From Onchidella celtica (Eukaryota; Mollusca; Gastropoda; Systellommatophora; Onchidiidae): a DNA stretch of 64,000 nucleotides. Under the pieces are notes generated by a model. That model ran no database searches and was not told where the DNA came from. It was given only the letters and a program-made list of their open reading frames with translations. Positions 10,650 to 22,900 of the stretch are shown here, one piece after another. The stretch covers positions 25,708,524 through 25,772,523 of the forward strand of contig OZ007569.1 of the NCBI GenBank assembly GCA_963931925.1. Reading direction: 5' to 3'. The translations under genes and the position numbers were made by a program. The number at the start of each line of letters is the position of its first letter. The stretch's first letter is position 1.

Positions 10650-13600
10650 AGAAGAGGGACAGCAAAGAATACATCTGACGTGATACTGCGTGTCGTAAGA
10701 GGCGACTAAAGGTGCAAAGGTCCTGGTCTCCCGAGAAGAGCCAGTTGGCGGTGGGCCAACTACCCACCCTGTAAAAATAAACCAGTTACAGAAACACAAG
10801 CAAATACTTTAAATCAGTCTTTTATCTTGGGAGAAGGGGGAGCATCTGCACCTGTAGATTCAATGAAGGACAATGGACAAAGCCGAAAGGACTCCACTGG
10901 CCTGACTGCTCCTCCATCAAACAAGTCACTCCGGATTGCGTCGTGGAATGTCCGCTCCATGTATGAAGCAGGAAAGAGTGCCCAGGTTACAATGGAGATG
11001 AGGCGATACAGACTGCACATACTTGGAGTTGGTGAGACCCGCTGGATACAGTCCGGACTGAAACAACTTAATTCTGGGGAAAAGATTTTGTATTCTGGAA
11101 GGGAGGACAAAAAGCATACAGAAGGCGTAGCGATCATCTTGAGCAAGCACGCCCAGAGGTCACTGAGGGGATGGGAACCCTACAGAAGGAGAATTATATT
11201 GGCATCATTTACTACAAAGAACAAGAACATCAACATGAACATTGTGCAGATATACGCCCCAACAAATGAAGCAACCGATGAGGACAAGGACGATTTCTAC
11301 AACCAGCTTCAGGAAATAGTTGACACATTGCCAAGAAAAGATGTGAACATTATAATGGGAGACGCCAATGCAGGGTATGAGGACATTATGGGCTGCATTG
11401 GTTTGGGACAAATGAATGAGAATGGAGAGCGGTTTGCAAGTTTCTGCGCATTTAACATCTATGTGATTGGAGGTTCAGTATTCCCACACAAGAGGATCCA
11501 TAAGGCCACTTGGATTTCACCGGATGGAGTAACTGAAAACCAGATTGACCACTTTTGCATCACCCGACGATTCAGACGCTCACTGGAGGATGTCATAGTG
11601 CAGAGAGGAGCTGATGTTGGATCTGACCATCACATGCTGCTGGCAAGACTCAAACTCCGCCTCAAGAAACAAGGTACCAGAGCAGGAACAAAGAGGAGAA
11701 AGTTTCAAGTGAGCCTTCTGGATGGAGACAAGAAGGAAGAGTTCCAGCTGACATTGAGGAATAGATTCAAACCTCTTGTTGACCTCGAAGAGACAGTAGA
11801 TTTGGAGACTCACTGGGCTAAGGTAAAAGGAGTATTTACATCGACATGTCAGGATGTTCTTGGGGAAAAAAAAGTGGAACACAAGGAATGGATCAGTCAA
11901 AAATCACTGGACTTGATAAGGATAAGAAGAGACCTAAAAGAACAGGTAAATGCAAGTCGTACAAGAAGCTCAAGAGTTGGTAACCAGGAAGAGTACCGAG
12001 CATCAGCTAAAGAGGTCAAAAAATCAATTAAAAAAGACAAAGAGGAGTTCATAGGAATGTTAGCAGAGAAGGCAGCAACAGGAGGACACATGAGGATCCT
12101 CTACCAGACTACAAAGACTCTTGCTGGAAAATATGGAAAACCTGAAGTTCCTGTCAAGGATTACAACAGGAAGGCTATTTTTGGAAAGGAAGCTCAGGCA
12201 AAAAGATGGATAGAACATTTTAACAGCCTCTTGAACAGACCTCCACCAAGCAACCCACCCGACATTCTACCCGCAAGAAATGATTTACCGATCAGTTGCG
12301 CCCCTCCGACTCAAGCAGAGATTAATGATGCCATAAAGCAGTTAAATCGAGGCAAGGCAGCTGGACCAGATCAGATCCCACCAGAGGCGCTGAAGGCAGA
12401 TGCTGCTGGGGCTGCAGAGGGTCTGCACTCACTATTCTCGAGGATTTGGATCGGAGGCAAGTTTCCAAAGGACTGGAAGGAAGGACACCTCGTGAAGCTT
12501 CCAAAAAAAGGGGACCTCAGCAATTGTAGTAACTACAGAGGAATCACACTTCTCTCCATCCCAGGAAAGGTTTTCAATCGGATTATTCTCAAGCGAATAC
12601 AGAATGCAACAGACCCAAAACTTCGGGAGGAGCAAGCTGGTTTCAGGAGTAATCGATCAACCACCGACCAGATCGCCACGCTGAGAATCATAGTAGAGCA
12701 GTCGCTAGAGTGGAACTCCCAACTGATAGTGAACTTCCTTGACTACGAGAAGGCCTTTCATAGCATCGATAGAGAAACACTGTGGAGAATATTGAGACAT
12801 TATGGAATCCCAGAGAAGATGGTGAACCTTATCAAGAGCATGTATGAGGGGACAAGTTGCAGAGTCGTACACGATGGCGAGCTTACTGACAGCTTTGATA
12901 TCAAGACTGGTGTTAGGCAGGGTTGTTTGCTGTCCCCATTTCTGTTTGTCCTGGTGATTGATTGGCTTATGAAAGAAACCACCAGTGGAGGAAGAAATGG
13001 CATACAATGGACCCCATGGACACAGCTGGACGATCTAGATTTTGCAGATGACTTGGCACTATTGTCGCACACACACGACCAGATGCAAGCAAAGACTACA
13101 GCTCTAAACAAAATTTCAGAATCTATTGGATTGAGGATACATCCTGCGAAGTCGAAGGTCCTAAAAATTGTTGCACCCCCAAGCGCAGAAGTCAGAGTAG
13201 GAGATCAACCACTGGAAGATGTAGAGTCCTTCTGCTATCTTGGTAGTATCATTGACAATAAGGGAGGAACAGAGGCAGAAGTCAAAGCACGAATTGGAAA
13301 GGCACAGGCAGCTTTCACGTCCTTAAGCAAGATTTGGAGAACCAAGGATATATCTCTAAAAACAAAGCTGAGGATATTCAACTCGAACGTGAAGTCAGTC
13401 CTGTTGTATGGATGTGAGACTTGGAATGCGTCTCAGGCCTGCATAAAGAGAATCCAAGTTTTCATCAACAGATGTTTGAGGAAGCTACTTAAGATCAGAT
13501 GGACAGACAAGGCCAGCAATGAAATTGTATGGAAAAGAACAAGACAGAGCCCAGTCAGAGAGGAAATTGGTAGGAGGCGATGGAGATGGACCGGCCACAC

Positions 13601-13835
13601 TCTCAGGAGGCCAGGAAACAGCATCACGAAGAAGGTATTGGATTGGAATCCCCAGGGCAAGAGATCAAGAGGAAGGCCGCGCGGAACGTGGAGAAGAGCC
13701 AGAGAAAATGATGTGCAACGAAGCGGAAAGACTTGGAATAATGTAAAGAGGCTGGCCCATGATAGAGAGGGGTGGAAAGTGTTTGTTGGTGGCCTATACC
13801 CTGATCCAAGGTGAGAAAGGCAATGATGATGATGA
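10650..13835 (+). mobile_element. Near-intact RTE-type non-LTR retrotransposon
   Basis: About 3.19 kb, bounded by a perfect 12-bp target-site duplication. It has a short GC-richer 5' region (from GATACTGCGTGTCGTAAGAG), one long endonuclease/reverse-transcriptase ORF, and a very short 3' end finishing in GATGATGATGAT. A single EN-RT ORF and a 3' microsatellite tail rather than poly(A) are typical of the RTE group. It lies antisense to TARBP1, 56 bp beyond that gene's stop, so it occupies the TARBP1 3' flank or 3' UTR. Confidence 0.92.
10863..13814 (+). CDS. RTE retrotransposon endonuclease/reverse transcriptase
   Basis: About 983 aa from the first in-frame ATG (10863); the frame is open upstream to 10710 but without an earlier ATG. 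Domains in order: an apurinic-like endonuclease in roughly the first 250 residues, with WNVRSM, GVGETRW, IYAPT, GDANAG, ENQIDHF and SDHHML all present; a linker; a reverse transcriptase at about 430..800, with KLPKKGD, FRSNRSTTDQI, LDYEKAF, GVRQGCLLSP and FADDLALL; then a C-terminal region with YGCETW and RRRWRWTGH, as in RTE/BovB-like elements. The product nicks target DNA and copies its own RNA at the nick. The motif after LDYEKAF reads HS where DS is usual, a substitution that may lower activity. Otherwise no stop or frameshift. Confidence 0.95.
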   Translation: MKDNGQSRKDSTGLTAPPSNKSLRIASWNVRSMYEAGKSAQVTMEMRRYRLHILGVGETRWIQSGLKQLNSGEKILYSGREDKKHTEGVAIILSKHAQRSLRGWEPYRRRIILASFTTKNKNINMNIVQIYAPTNEATDEDKDDFYNQLQEIVDTLPRKDVNIIMGDANAGYEDIMGCIGLGQMNENGERFASFCAFNIYVIGGSVFPHKRIHKATWISPDGVTENQIDHFCITRRFRRSLEDVIVQRGADVGSDHHMLLARLKLRLKKQGTRAGTKRRKFQVSLLDGDKKEEFQLTLRNRFKPLVDLEETVDLETHWAKVKGVFTSTCQDVLGEKKVEHKEWISQKSLDLIRIRRDLKEQVNASRTRSSRVGNQEEYRASAKEVKKSIKKDKEEFIGMLAEKAATGGHMRILYQTTKTLAGKYGKPEVPVKDYNRKAIFGKEAQAKRWIEHFNSLLNRPPPSNPPDILPARNDLPISCAPPTQAEINDAIKQLNRGKAAGPDQIPPEALKADAAGAAEGLHSLFSRIWIGGKFPKDWKEGHLVKLPKKGDLSNCSNYRGITLLSIPGKVFNRIILKRIQNATDPKLREEQAGFRSNRSTTDQIATLRIIVEQSLEWNSQLIVNFLDYEKAFHSIDRETLWRILRHYGIPEKMVNLIKSMYEGTSCRVVHDGELTDSFDIKTGVRQGCLLSPFLFVLVIDWLMKETTSGGRNGIQWTPWTQLDDLDFADDLALLSHTHDQMQAKTTALNKISESIGLRIHPAKSKVLKIVAPPSAEVRVGDQPLEDVESFCYLGSIIDNKGGTEAEVKARIGKAQAAFTSLSKIWRTKDISLKTKLRIFNSNVKSVLLYGCETWNASQACIKRIQVFINRCLRKLLKIRWTDKASNEIVWKRTRQSPVREEIGRRRWRWTGHTLRRPGNSITKKVLDWNPQGKRSRGRPRGTWRRARENDVQRSGKTWNNVKRLAHDREGWKVFVGGLYPDPR

Positions 13836-13847
13836 TTCAGAAAGTTT
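13836..13847. repeat. Target-site duplication, right copy
   Basis: TTCAGAAAGTTT, matching 10638..10649 exactly, directly after the GAT-repeat tail. Confidence 0.85.
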
Positions 13848-13902
13848 GTATAAGATAATTTATGTGCCAGAACCAAAGGGTTAAGTTATAATCTAAACCA
13901 TA

Positions 13903-16900
13903 TTATGAAATGCCAGCAGCAGCTGTTATATTGTTTGCTGCAGAACTGCCGTTTTTCCCAGCACCACTGTTGTTGCCCCCCATGTGTTGTCGAGTGTACT
14001 CCCAGACAATGAGGGCCCCGCACACGTGCACGTTGAGGGATCGGATAACTCCAAGCTGAGGAATCTCCACACAAACATCCAACATCTGGATGATCTCCAC
14101 TGGAATGCCTTCCTTTTCATTTCTGGGATAGGAAAAAAAAAATTATGTTAAGTATTTTGATGGCGTACAGTCATAAATACAATAATATAACATCACACTC
14201 ATGTCATGGCCATCTCACATACTGGCATATCGATGAACTTTGCGGTTTTAAGTTACAACTATCTTATCATTGCTCACGGTCGGATCTTTATTGTCATCAA
14301 GTGACATATCGATATCTTTAATAGTTCTGAAGATATAAGCAGAGACATTTTTGTCATTTCCAAGAACAACCAAAGTGACCAAGACTTTGAAGCATTCTTT
14401 TGTAAGATGAGAAAATTGTTGACACACTAGCATGTGACATGGACAATAGTGCAATACATGTGTAAGACGTTTTTCGCCTTTCTTGTGTCAACAGGAACAA
14501 GAAGTACCGTACCTTTTATATAGCAATTTTAAACAATACTTTCAGTTTTTCTTTCTTAAACCTTGTCTTTGTTATAACTTTATATAGAAATGATACAAAG
14601 GCCAAGCTTCTGAAAAGGGAGGTTGCCAAAATCACCACAGCTGAGCTAAATCAAGGAAGGGGAGGAAGGTTGAAGCCATATATGAAAAGTGTACATGGGG
14701 GAAAGGTTGAAGCGGGCACCAAAATCACCAAAATCAAGCATATACTCGCATATGCGCTATTGATAGTCCTTAATCAGACTTACCCTAACAAAAGCAAGGT
14801 CTTCTTGGGAAACTGGTACCCCTGGACAGAGACACTGTTGGCAGTTTGTTCTACACCCACCAGCGTGTAGCCCTGCATTTGCTTCTCCTGTAGGAACTCC
14901 AGTAGTCTGGGTATCATCACCTGGGATACAGACACAGAGGTGGCAATTTTTTTGGGTATTTTTTTGTATTTATATACTTCTTTAATCCCATTTGGGAAAT
15001 TTGCCTTTGTGACATTGCAAACCCAGTTATAACTGGAGCAGACACATCGACGCCACAGTGCAGCGCAAGTTGGCGTTTTTTGGGGGTTTTTTTCAGGGGA
15101 GGGGGCGGGGGGATGAGGGAGGGAGGGGGAAGGAATGGTAGGGATGAATTTTACTTAATTTTGCCCGGGCAGCGGCCTGTTCGGCCTGCTCTTTACGATT
15201 TCCAAATGCCAAGGTATCTTTAACACGCACAACGTGCACACGGGCCCTCCGAATTAGCTACTCGATCCTACACCCCCCCCCCCCCCCACCCCCCCAATAG
15301 GACCAGGGACATGAAAATATGAGAAAAATTCTTAACATCCAACATGCCTGGACCGGCCGGGTTTTGAACCTGGAGCCCTTGGCATGAGAGGCAAGCACCT
15401 TGCCTCTAGACAGCCTTGTCCCCACTATTTTGGCTATTTAGTTACAGTCACAGATATGGTCGGTTGGCTGTTGTAACCTGGTTAAAACATCAACGCTTGT
15501 GATTAGGGGACTGGAGACTAATTACAAAGCCAATTAGAGAAAATACTGAGTTGTGTTCACAGCTCAGCTATGGCTTTCTTTGTATAATATGGTACTCTGG
15601 GCCCCTACCAACAACCTTTGAGTTTAATTTCAACTAGGTTCCAACAGGCAACCAACAATATGCTTATAAAATATTTGAACTGACATCATAAGACAAAGAC
15701 CTGAATCTCTGAACTGATATTACCCAACACGGATCTCTCTGGAATTTTGGCATCTGAGAGGAGAACCTCTGTCATTAGATGAGAAGAGTGGAAAAATGCA
15801 TCTAACAGATTGTTAAGCCCTTCACTGCTACTGGTACATTACATAAATGTGCTGGAGAGTTTCACTAGGGTCGGCACTAATGTCATACAATCACCAATAA
15901 CTCATTTATTTACGGGAGTATTGTCATAAAATTTTACAATAGATGTGTCCCTTCACCCGTATATCACAAATTCATTCACAGAAAGGGAAATATTTCTTCA
16001 AAATATAAAAATACCAAAAGACCTCTAGCCCTAGTTTCTCCCTCCTCTTGCAATGGGTCTACCCTTGATTCCATCACCAGCTGCTCTCTGCTGTTCACCT
16101 GAACTAAGTTGTTGATAAGTAATTTTAAATAAAAAACAAATAAAAATTCAATCTAACAACTGAGACCTTAAAATATCAATTTTTTTTTACTAATTAAGGA
16201 CAAACAACTACAACTTTCACAGAAAAGAGTTTTACATTTTACCTCAGTGATTTTGATCCACTTTTGAGCAGAAACACTCAAACTCTGGAACATTCTGTCT
16301 TCTAGGTGTGTCAGGCTGCCAATCACAAACTCTGAGACTCCAAAAATTTCACTGGTGCGACACAGACCTGCAAGACAGAAAGCTTGTTGCATAAATTGGC
16401 AGTTTTCCTCAGACTCTACTAATTCTCAGTTTCACCTGCACAGGTAGGTATTTGTAGGTGGATCTGACAAAATCAGGTTAACCCCTTCCCTGCTTTGCCC
16501 AGAACTGTTCCGGGCTGTCAAATCTCGCTATATTACCATGTGCCCAGAACTGCTCTGGGCCTAGTTCATATGCAATTTCTTGAGTAGAGACTATTCCCAA
16601 ATTATGATTATTTTGTATTTCCTAGTTTGTTCCCCTACTTACTTGTGTCATTTGCGTGTATTTTGAATGTGTGGGATTTATGGTGTGTAATTTTTTAAAT
16701 TTGCTTGTTTTGTCCCCATTTGCACCTGGCATATGAGTGGAAATCTGTATGGCAGGCAAGGGATTAAAGAAGAAATTCTTATACCACTTTAACCCTCTAG
16801 TGCCCAGCATTCCATATCTGACACACTTCACCACAGTCTAATGTTCTATAGTTGGACTATTACTGAATTTATCTACAGAATCAATGATTTTTACGTGGTC

Positions 16901-19900
16901 AGTAATCATGTTTCTGCCTTCAATTGACCATGTTGAATTAGTTTCGTAAAATTCAGAATTGTTATGCTGGGTTAGTGAATGTGTGTCTGGGCATTAAAGG
17001 GTTAAGAAATCAAAATATTTCTAAGATGATTTCAAGCAAAATATTTTATCTGAGTGCAGAAAAATGGCTAATCTTTCATATCATAAGCAAATCTCAATTT
17101 CCACAGAAAGTTTTTCCTCCTTTGGAGGGGTTTTCTCAGGAATTTAGTCTTTCACCTTAGGCCCAATTTCACCAGATCCACTTACACTTGAGTTTATCAG
17201 GTGTGGCCAGCGTAAAAGCTCAACAGCTCCCATCCAGAATCACAGATTAAATCTCATAGTCTTGTGTGAAAGTACATAAACTGTAGATCACCATGCAATT
17301 GTTATCGCCAATGGCAATCAGGCAGAAGCAATTACTTGTGACAATGCCTGCAAAGAGCAAACTATCCTTTCACAGACCTTTCATCAATGACACTTTGTCC
17401 CCAGAGCAAAGAGACTACACCATGCAAACATATGCTTCAGAATATCTCATTCTCTCTACATTTCTCCTCTTCCACTTCTTCTCATTAACGCTTACTCTTG
17501 AATGCTACACAAGTTTTACAAATAAGTGCTACAAATGTTACTACAGCTCCACATTTAGCCATTCTGACCCACCTCCAAGATTGGGCACCTTATCAATAAG
17601 GGTTGTCACTAAAATCAACCCATCCTCAGATCGTCTTTGTCGCTGTGACGCTAACTCTGCCTCCGTCTCTTGATCGGGTGACATCTGTCGCCAGGGCATA
17701 ATTTTCTTCTGTACGTCGCCGTCAGCAGACTCTGACATGTCATCTTCATTTTCCACTTCAAGAATTTAATAAAGAAGAATGAAATTAAATCTCGAGGAGA
17801 TAGGAATACATTATTTTGATCATGTTTATATACAGTGATGTCACAAAAAAACAAGATGCATGCATGTGATCTAATTTCCATGCTACAACATTAGAACACA
17901 GACCTCCCATAAGAAATAAAAAAATCTGAAAACAGTCGATGGTCCAGTGGACAAGCATAATCCTACTACTACTACTATTTCCTGTTGCACCCACTGGTGC
18001 TTAGGGCAGCAACAAAGGATCTCCAGCCCTGTCTGTCCTGGGCCATCTTTGCGAGAGTTCCCCATGAGTGATTGAAGGATTTCATCTCTGCCTCGATTGT
18101 TCTCCGCCAGGTTGCCTTGGGTCTGCCTCGCTTGCGCCGTCCCTCCGGTGTCCACTGAAGTGCTGTTTTGGTTATAGAATTTGCTTCCTTTCGCAGCACG
18201 TGTCCAAGCCATCTCCATCGTCTCTTCGTGATGATGTTGGCTATTTCTTCTTGCTTGCATCGCCTTAGTAGTTCCTGATTAGAAATCTTGTTTGGCCAAA
18301 AGATGCGGAGAATCCTACGAAGACATGTGGTGTGGAAGGAAGACAACTTGGCGAGGTCACCTTCTGTCATTCGCCAACACTCTGATCCATACAGGAGTGT
18401 GGATAGGACACAGCTTTGGTACAGTCTGATCTTGGTGTTGATGCCGTATTGTGTCGATTTCCAGATGTTGCTCATACTTTGAAAGACAGCCCTTGCATTT
18501 CCCAGCCTACTTTGGATGTCCTCCTTTGTGCTACCCTCTGGTCTGATAATGCTACCAAGGTATTTAAATTTGTCCGTCGTGGTGAGGTTCTTGTCATCTA
18601 CATAATCCTACCTGTCTTCACATATTATTTTTGGGGCTTTCCTGCACTAATTTCTCAATTTGCATGCTTTTAACATTCACTTCAAACCTCATAATTTCCA
18701 ATCTTATTTTGCAAAATTTCAGTAAAAACAATCTGAGAATATATAAAAATCTATCTCCTCAGATATCTGAGAATTCTCAGAAAAATGGCAGGATTGGTCA
18801 ATATTATGAGATCGCAGAAGAAATACCAAGTTCTTTCTTTGCCCAGTGAAACCATCTCATCATCCATCTCAAGTACCGGTGTATCAAGAATTTTCTCATT
18901 TTACACAAGGGCATTTTAGGGTTTTCATCACTTTTGTTAATCTTTGTATGTGACAAAAACGTTTCTGCTTAAAACCTCACAATTATTAAAGATATCGATA
19001 CGTCGCTTTGAGAGAATATGGATCTCCCCATGGCCAGTGATAAGGTAGTCATAACTGAAAACCACCAGAACCACTGATACGCCAGTATGTGAGATGGACA
19101 ACCATTTGTATGTGGAAAACATGCCTGTATAAAGAAAAACATGACTCTGTGGGGAAATTACATCCCTTTGAGGAATATTTCCAACAAGGCATTAGAGATC
19201 CATCCATGAACAAGAGATATACTAATTATGAAGATATCCATTTGATTAAGAATATGTGTGATTTCTACATCATCAAGCTCATATAATTCAAACTGAAAAA
19301 CTTCAAATTATAGCAATTTTTTCCAGCCAAAATTCCACTCATTAATGCTTTGGAGACGGCCAGCATTTTGGATGTTAGTCATCTAGAAAGACGCAGGTTC
19401 ACCGGACAAAAATCAAAATGTGTTTACAACAGCAGAAAGACCTGTCATTGATATGCACGGATCCTTAGATTTTACGAAACAAGCACTCTGAATGGCTACA
19501 AGCCCATGACACAATTAATCAGAATTGCTTTCTAAATGAGCTGACGATTGGCCAGTTTTTATCTTTTTCACTGTAATACAGTTGGGCAGATGAATGGCAC
19601 TGCAACACTGACAGGATAAAAAGGATAAAATCGAGGATTGATTACCGTGTGCTTTTGTTCTCCACGGCCCTTCTTTACAAACAGCTAATTTGTCTGATGG
19701 ATTATACAGTGGAATCAAATGTTCTCCTTTCTCCTTCCAAGTCTCATCAATCTGAACAAACTGGCGTGGTAGAATCCACTCGTCATCAGCTAAACAAGCC
19801 AGCCGGGGTAGTGTGTGAAAGACAGTCTGTAAAAAAAACAATGTGTAATTTTTATTTATCAAGACAAAATTTCACAGCACTGTTTTATCACCAACTATTG

Positions 19901-22900
19901 TGTATTCCCAAAAATTTCTCAATGCACTTATATCAAAAACACTCCCTTCTTCGCGCCTCTAAAAATATTATGCAAACAGTTTGCATGCTGATCCAGGGCA
20001 GGGCCCGCGGCGCATGGCATGAAAAGAATGCTTGATATAATGATAAATTAATGATGCAGTTTTGTTACAGTGATATTGTGACTTAAAAAAAAAAAAAGCC
20101 AGTTTTACTACAGCGATTATAATTACAAAACAAGTGACTCCAATCAAGGCCTAAGTGAAAGCTGAACAGTGAGCAAAATTCAACATTTTCCCTGTATTGA
20201 CTTTGTAAAATACAGCATTGTTCATGATGCATTCACAATTAGGTGGCTATGAGAAATCTGTGCATGATAAATGCACTAACAATCTGATCTTACTGTATCT
20301 AGTATCTTCGCCTATATCTATGCATATAAAACCATGAAATCAGTTTCTGGTCATCTGTCAATAACTGAAGCTCATTACGCTCTTAGCGAGATGGAGACAA
20401 AACTGCCAAATTTCAATAGAAAATACAAACACAAATCAGAAAGAAAAAGCCACAAATTTTGCTTCAAAGTATCATTTATTCAATACAATTTATTTGGTCA
20501 GAAGATCCCATATTGCTACGTCTTGTCCACTTAAAGAAATAATGCTAAATAAAAATATTAATCATGAATGGAGTTTCATGTATCATGCCTCACAGAGGCA
20601 ATATCAACTTTTTGTTGAGTAGCTACTCTTGAAATTTCCAGCAGAAGTTTCCAAATTTATTTGAGCTTTGCAACCCCTTTTAAAGCTTAGAAAACCACCC
20701 GCGGGAAAGTGTGATAAATTCATAATTTATGCGTACATACATAAACCATAGAAAGCGAAGGAAGTTATTGTTTCTATCTCCTCTGGCACCAGCCCTAATC
20801 AGGGCTACGAACAGGCCTAAAGAAGAAGAAGAAAGAACCAAAGACAATGACAGGATGCAAGCCAAGATGAGAAACCAGGAGAAAGTAAAAAAACAAAACC
20901 AAAAAAAAAAACTACAAGTAAGCAAGGTACAAATGCTTAGAACAGCCAGCCTCCTAACAGAAAGATCTCTGTGTGTGGAAGTTACTGTTTTCTTTTTTTG
21001 TTGTTTTTGTGTGGCTGGTAATCCTCCCAAGAGAAACCCCTGCTTTACAGAAATGCATGTCCATTATTGCTAGGTGATAGTCCATACTTAAATTTGGATA
21101 TAAGGTTAAATGGATAAATCCAATTGACTGGATACATGCAGATGACCCACTTGCAACCTGTTTCTAACTCGCTTTTAAAAATCTAGATCAGACTTGTTCT
21201 TAATGATGCAGCTTGTCTTGCTTTCCGTCCCCTCTCCGCCTCGACATTTAAAAAAAAAACAACCTTCATCTGACCTGCCAATACGGACACTCAAACAAAA
21301 AAACAAAAAACAGATCAGAGAAAGTGGTAAAGCTTAGAGGTCAGTGAACTTGTACACTACGACCCTCTTTTCCCCTCAAACTGGATCCAGGATCAAACCT
21401 TGTTTTTTTCTTTTGCTACGGTGGCAAGACAAAGGGCTTCATTACAGACTGGGGATCCCGACCTGATTTTCTTAATTGGTCTAAAATTTGGATCATGATC
21501 CGGATCACTCAAAACCAAGTCTCTGCCCAATGCCTGACTCAGTGACAAAGTTAAATGTATAGCTAACCTCCATACTGAAATCACGGACTGGATCAAAGGC
21601 TGCATACATGTAGATGCTTAAGAGTTTCCTCACCGTCACGCTTGCATTGCTGAAAGAAATACAAATCTAAATAGTTCACCTTTATTTAACACATCTCCAT
21701 GATGGCACGAACATTCTTTCCTTTTATTTAAGAAATAAAACATGTACTCAGTGCAAAGTCCATACCTTTGAGGAATATGAACTCTGTTGCTGTAGTTAAT
21801 TAAAGTAAGTTCAGCTGGTCAAATATCTCATTAATTACTCTTAACCCTCGTCCTGCGGGAGGCCACTATATTGGCCTCCCCGCGCAACACGCAAGGCCAA
21901 TATTGTGGCCTACATACTGCAAACCGGGTCCAGCAGGAGGCCAATATATTGTATGGCAGCACTGCTACTCGTGTTTTGTTTATTCGGTCGCCGCGACTAG
22001 TGTTTTTTTCACGTTTTTTCCCCACACTATTTTCGCATTTATCTATCCTGTCACCCCTACTATATCTAACAAAATGGTATAGTCTGATTACGTATATTAC
22101 AATGCAAATGTTTGTAACTATTCGTCATACTCATGTAATAGTATTGACTGTCTGGAGTTCAAACTGGGGAAAATCTTGGGGAAACTTTTACTTTGATGCT
22201 GGTTGTTGTCTACATGTGAAATGAGAAGAAAGGGGCCATATGCGTATTTGAGAATCCGTTCTGTCTGTAATTATGAATTCCGATGTAATACTTGGGCATG
22301 CTGCATTAGGGCGTCTGTCAGTAGGTTTTTCATCAGGGAAAACTGGGAGAAAATGACCGATTTTGTTGTTGGTCGTTGTCTTTATTTGATGTGGTAATTA
22401 GAGACATATTGTGTTGCTTTGATTAAACCGCTTTTCAGGAGATGTTATGTCCTGTACGAGCTGGAAATCAAATCTCTTGCTAAAACTAACATCAAAGTAC
22501 GTGGAAGCTTTACACAGCAGAGGAGGGAGAAGGCAATGCCACGATACATGTGGTTAGTAAATTAAGCACCTCGCTTAAAAATAATTTGTTCACCTGCATG
22601 GCCTGACTTAGGGACAGGAAAAGCGCAGAGGTCTTGGGAAAATGATAAAATGTGTATTATACGGCATGCAGATGCAGAGAATTCTTGATTTTTGGACCTG
22701 CCATTTAATAACAGAACTTACTGCATATCATCACAAATACTTTATCCAAATATCATAGGGGTCACTTACGATGTATCTACCACTATTGTTATTATTGCGT
22801 CCTATAGTAAACACAATAAATGCGTTCACAAGGAACCGAATGACCCGACCGCCAGGGTTATCGGCACCACGCGAACGATCGGCTGACTGGCCACTGGCTA

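Larger units (their letters stand above)
16455..17185. mobile_element. MITE family D copy, split by two TTAA elements
   Basis: Left end GTGGATCTGACAAAATCAGG, right end GCCCAATTTCACCAGATCCAC. It matches an uninterrupted inverted copy at 59410..59640. Two smaller elements sit inside it at 16482 and 16793. Confidence 0.8.
13903..17755 (-). other. TARBP1: TARBP1 catalytic SPOUT domain exons
   Basis: Four exons carry the methyltransferase domain. 17573..17755 reads DVQKKIMPW to LIDKVPNLG. 16243..16367 reads [19 protein letters not shown] to KWIKITE. 14784..14920 reads [20 protein letters not shown] to KKTLLLLG. 13903..14122 reads [20 protein letters not shown], then the [18 protein letters not shown] motif, to the stop. 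Motif 1 (N..GG..R), motif 2 and motif 3 residues for SAM and tRNA methyl transfer are intact, so this copy looks catalytically competent. Confidence 0.93.

Noticed and set aside
17541..17673. + strand ORF (17293..17673) opposite a TARBP1 exon
   Set aside because: It is the antisense shadow of the conserved SPOUT exon 17573..17755.
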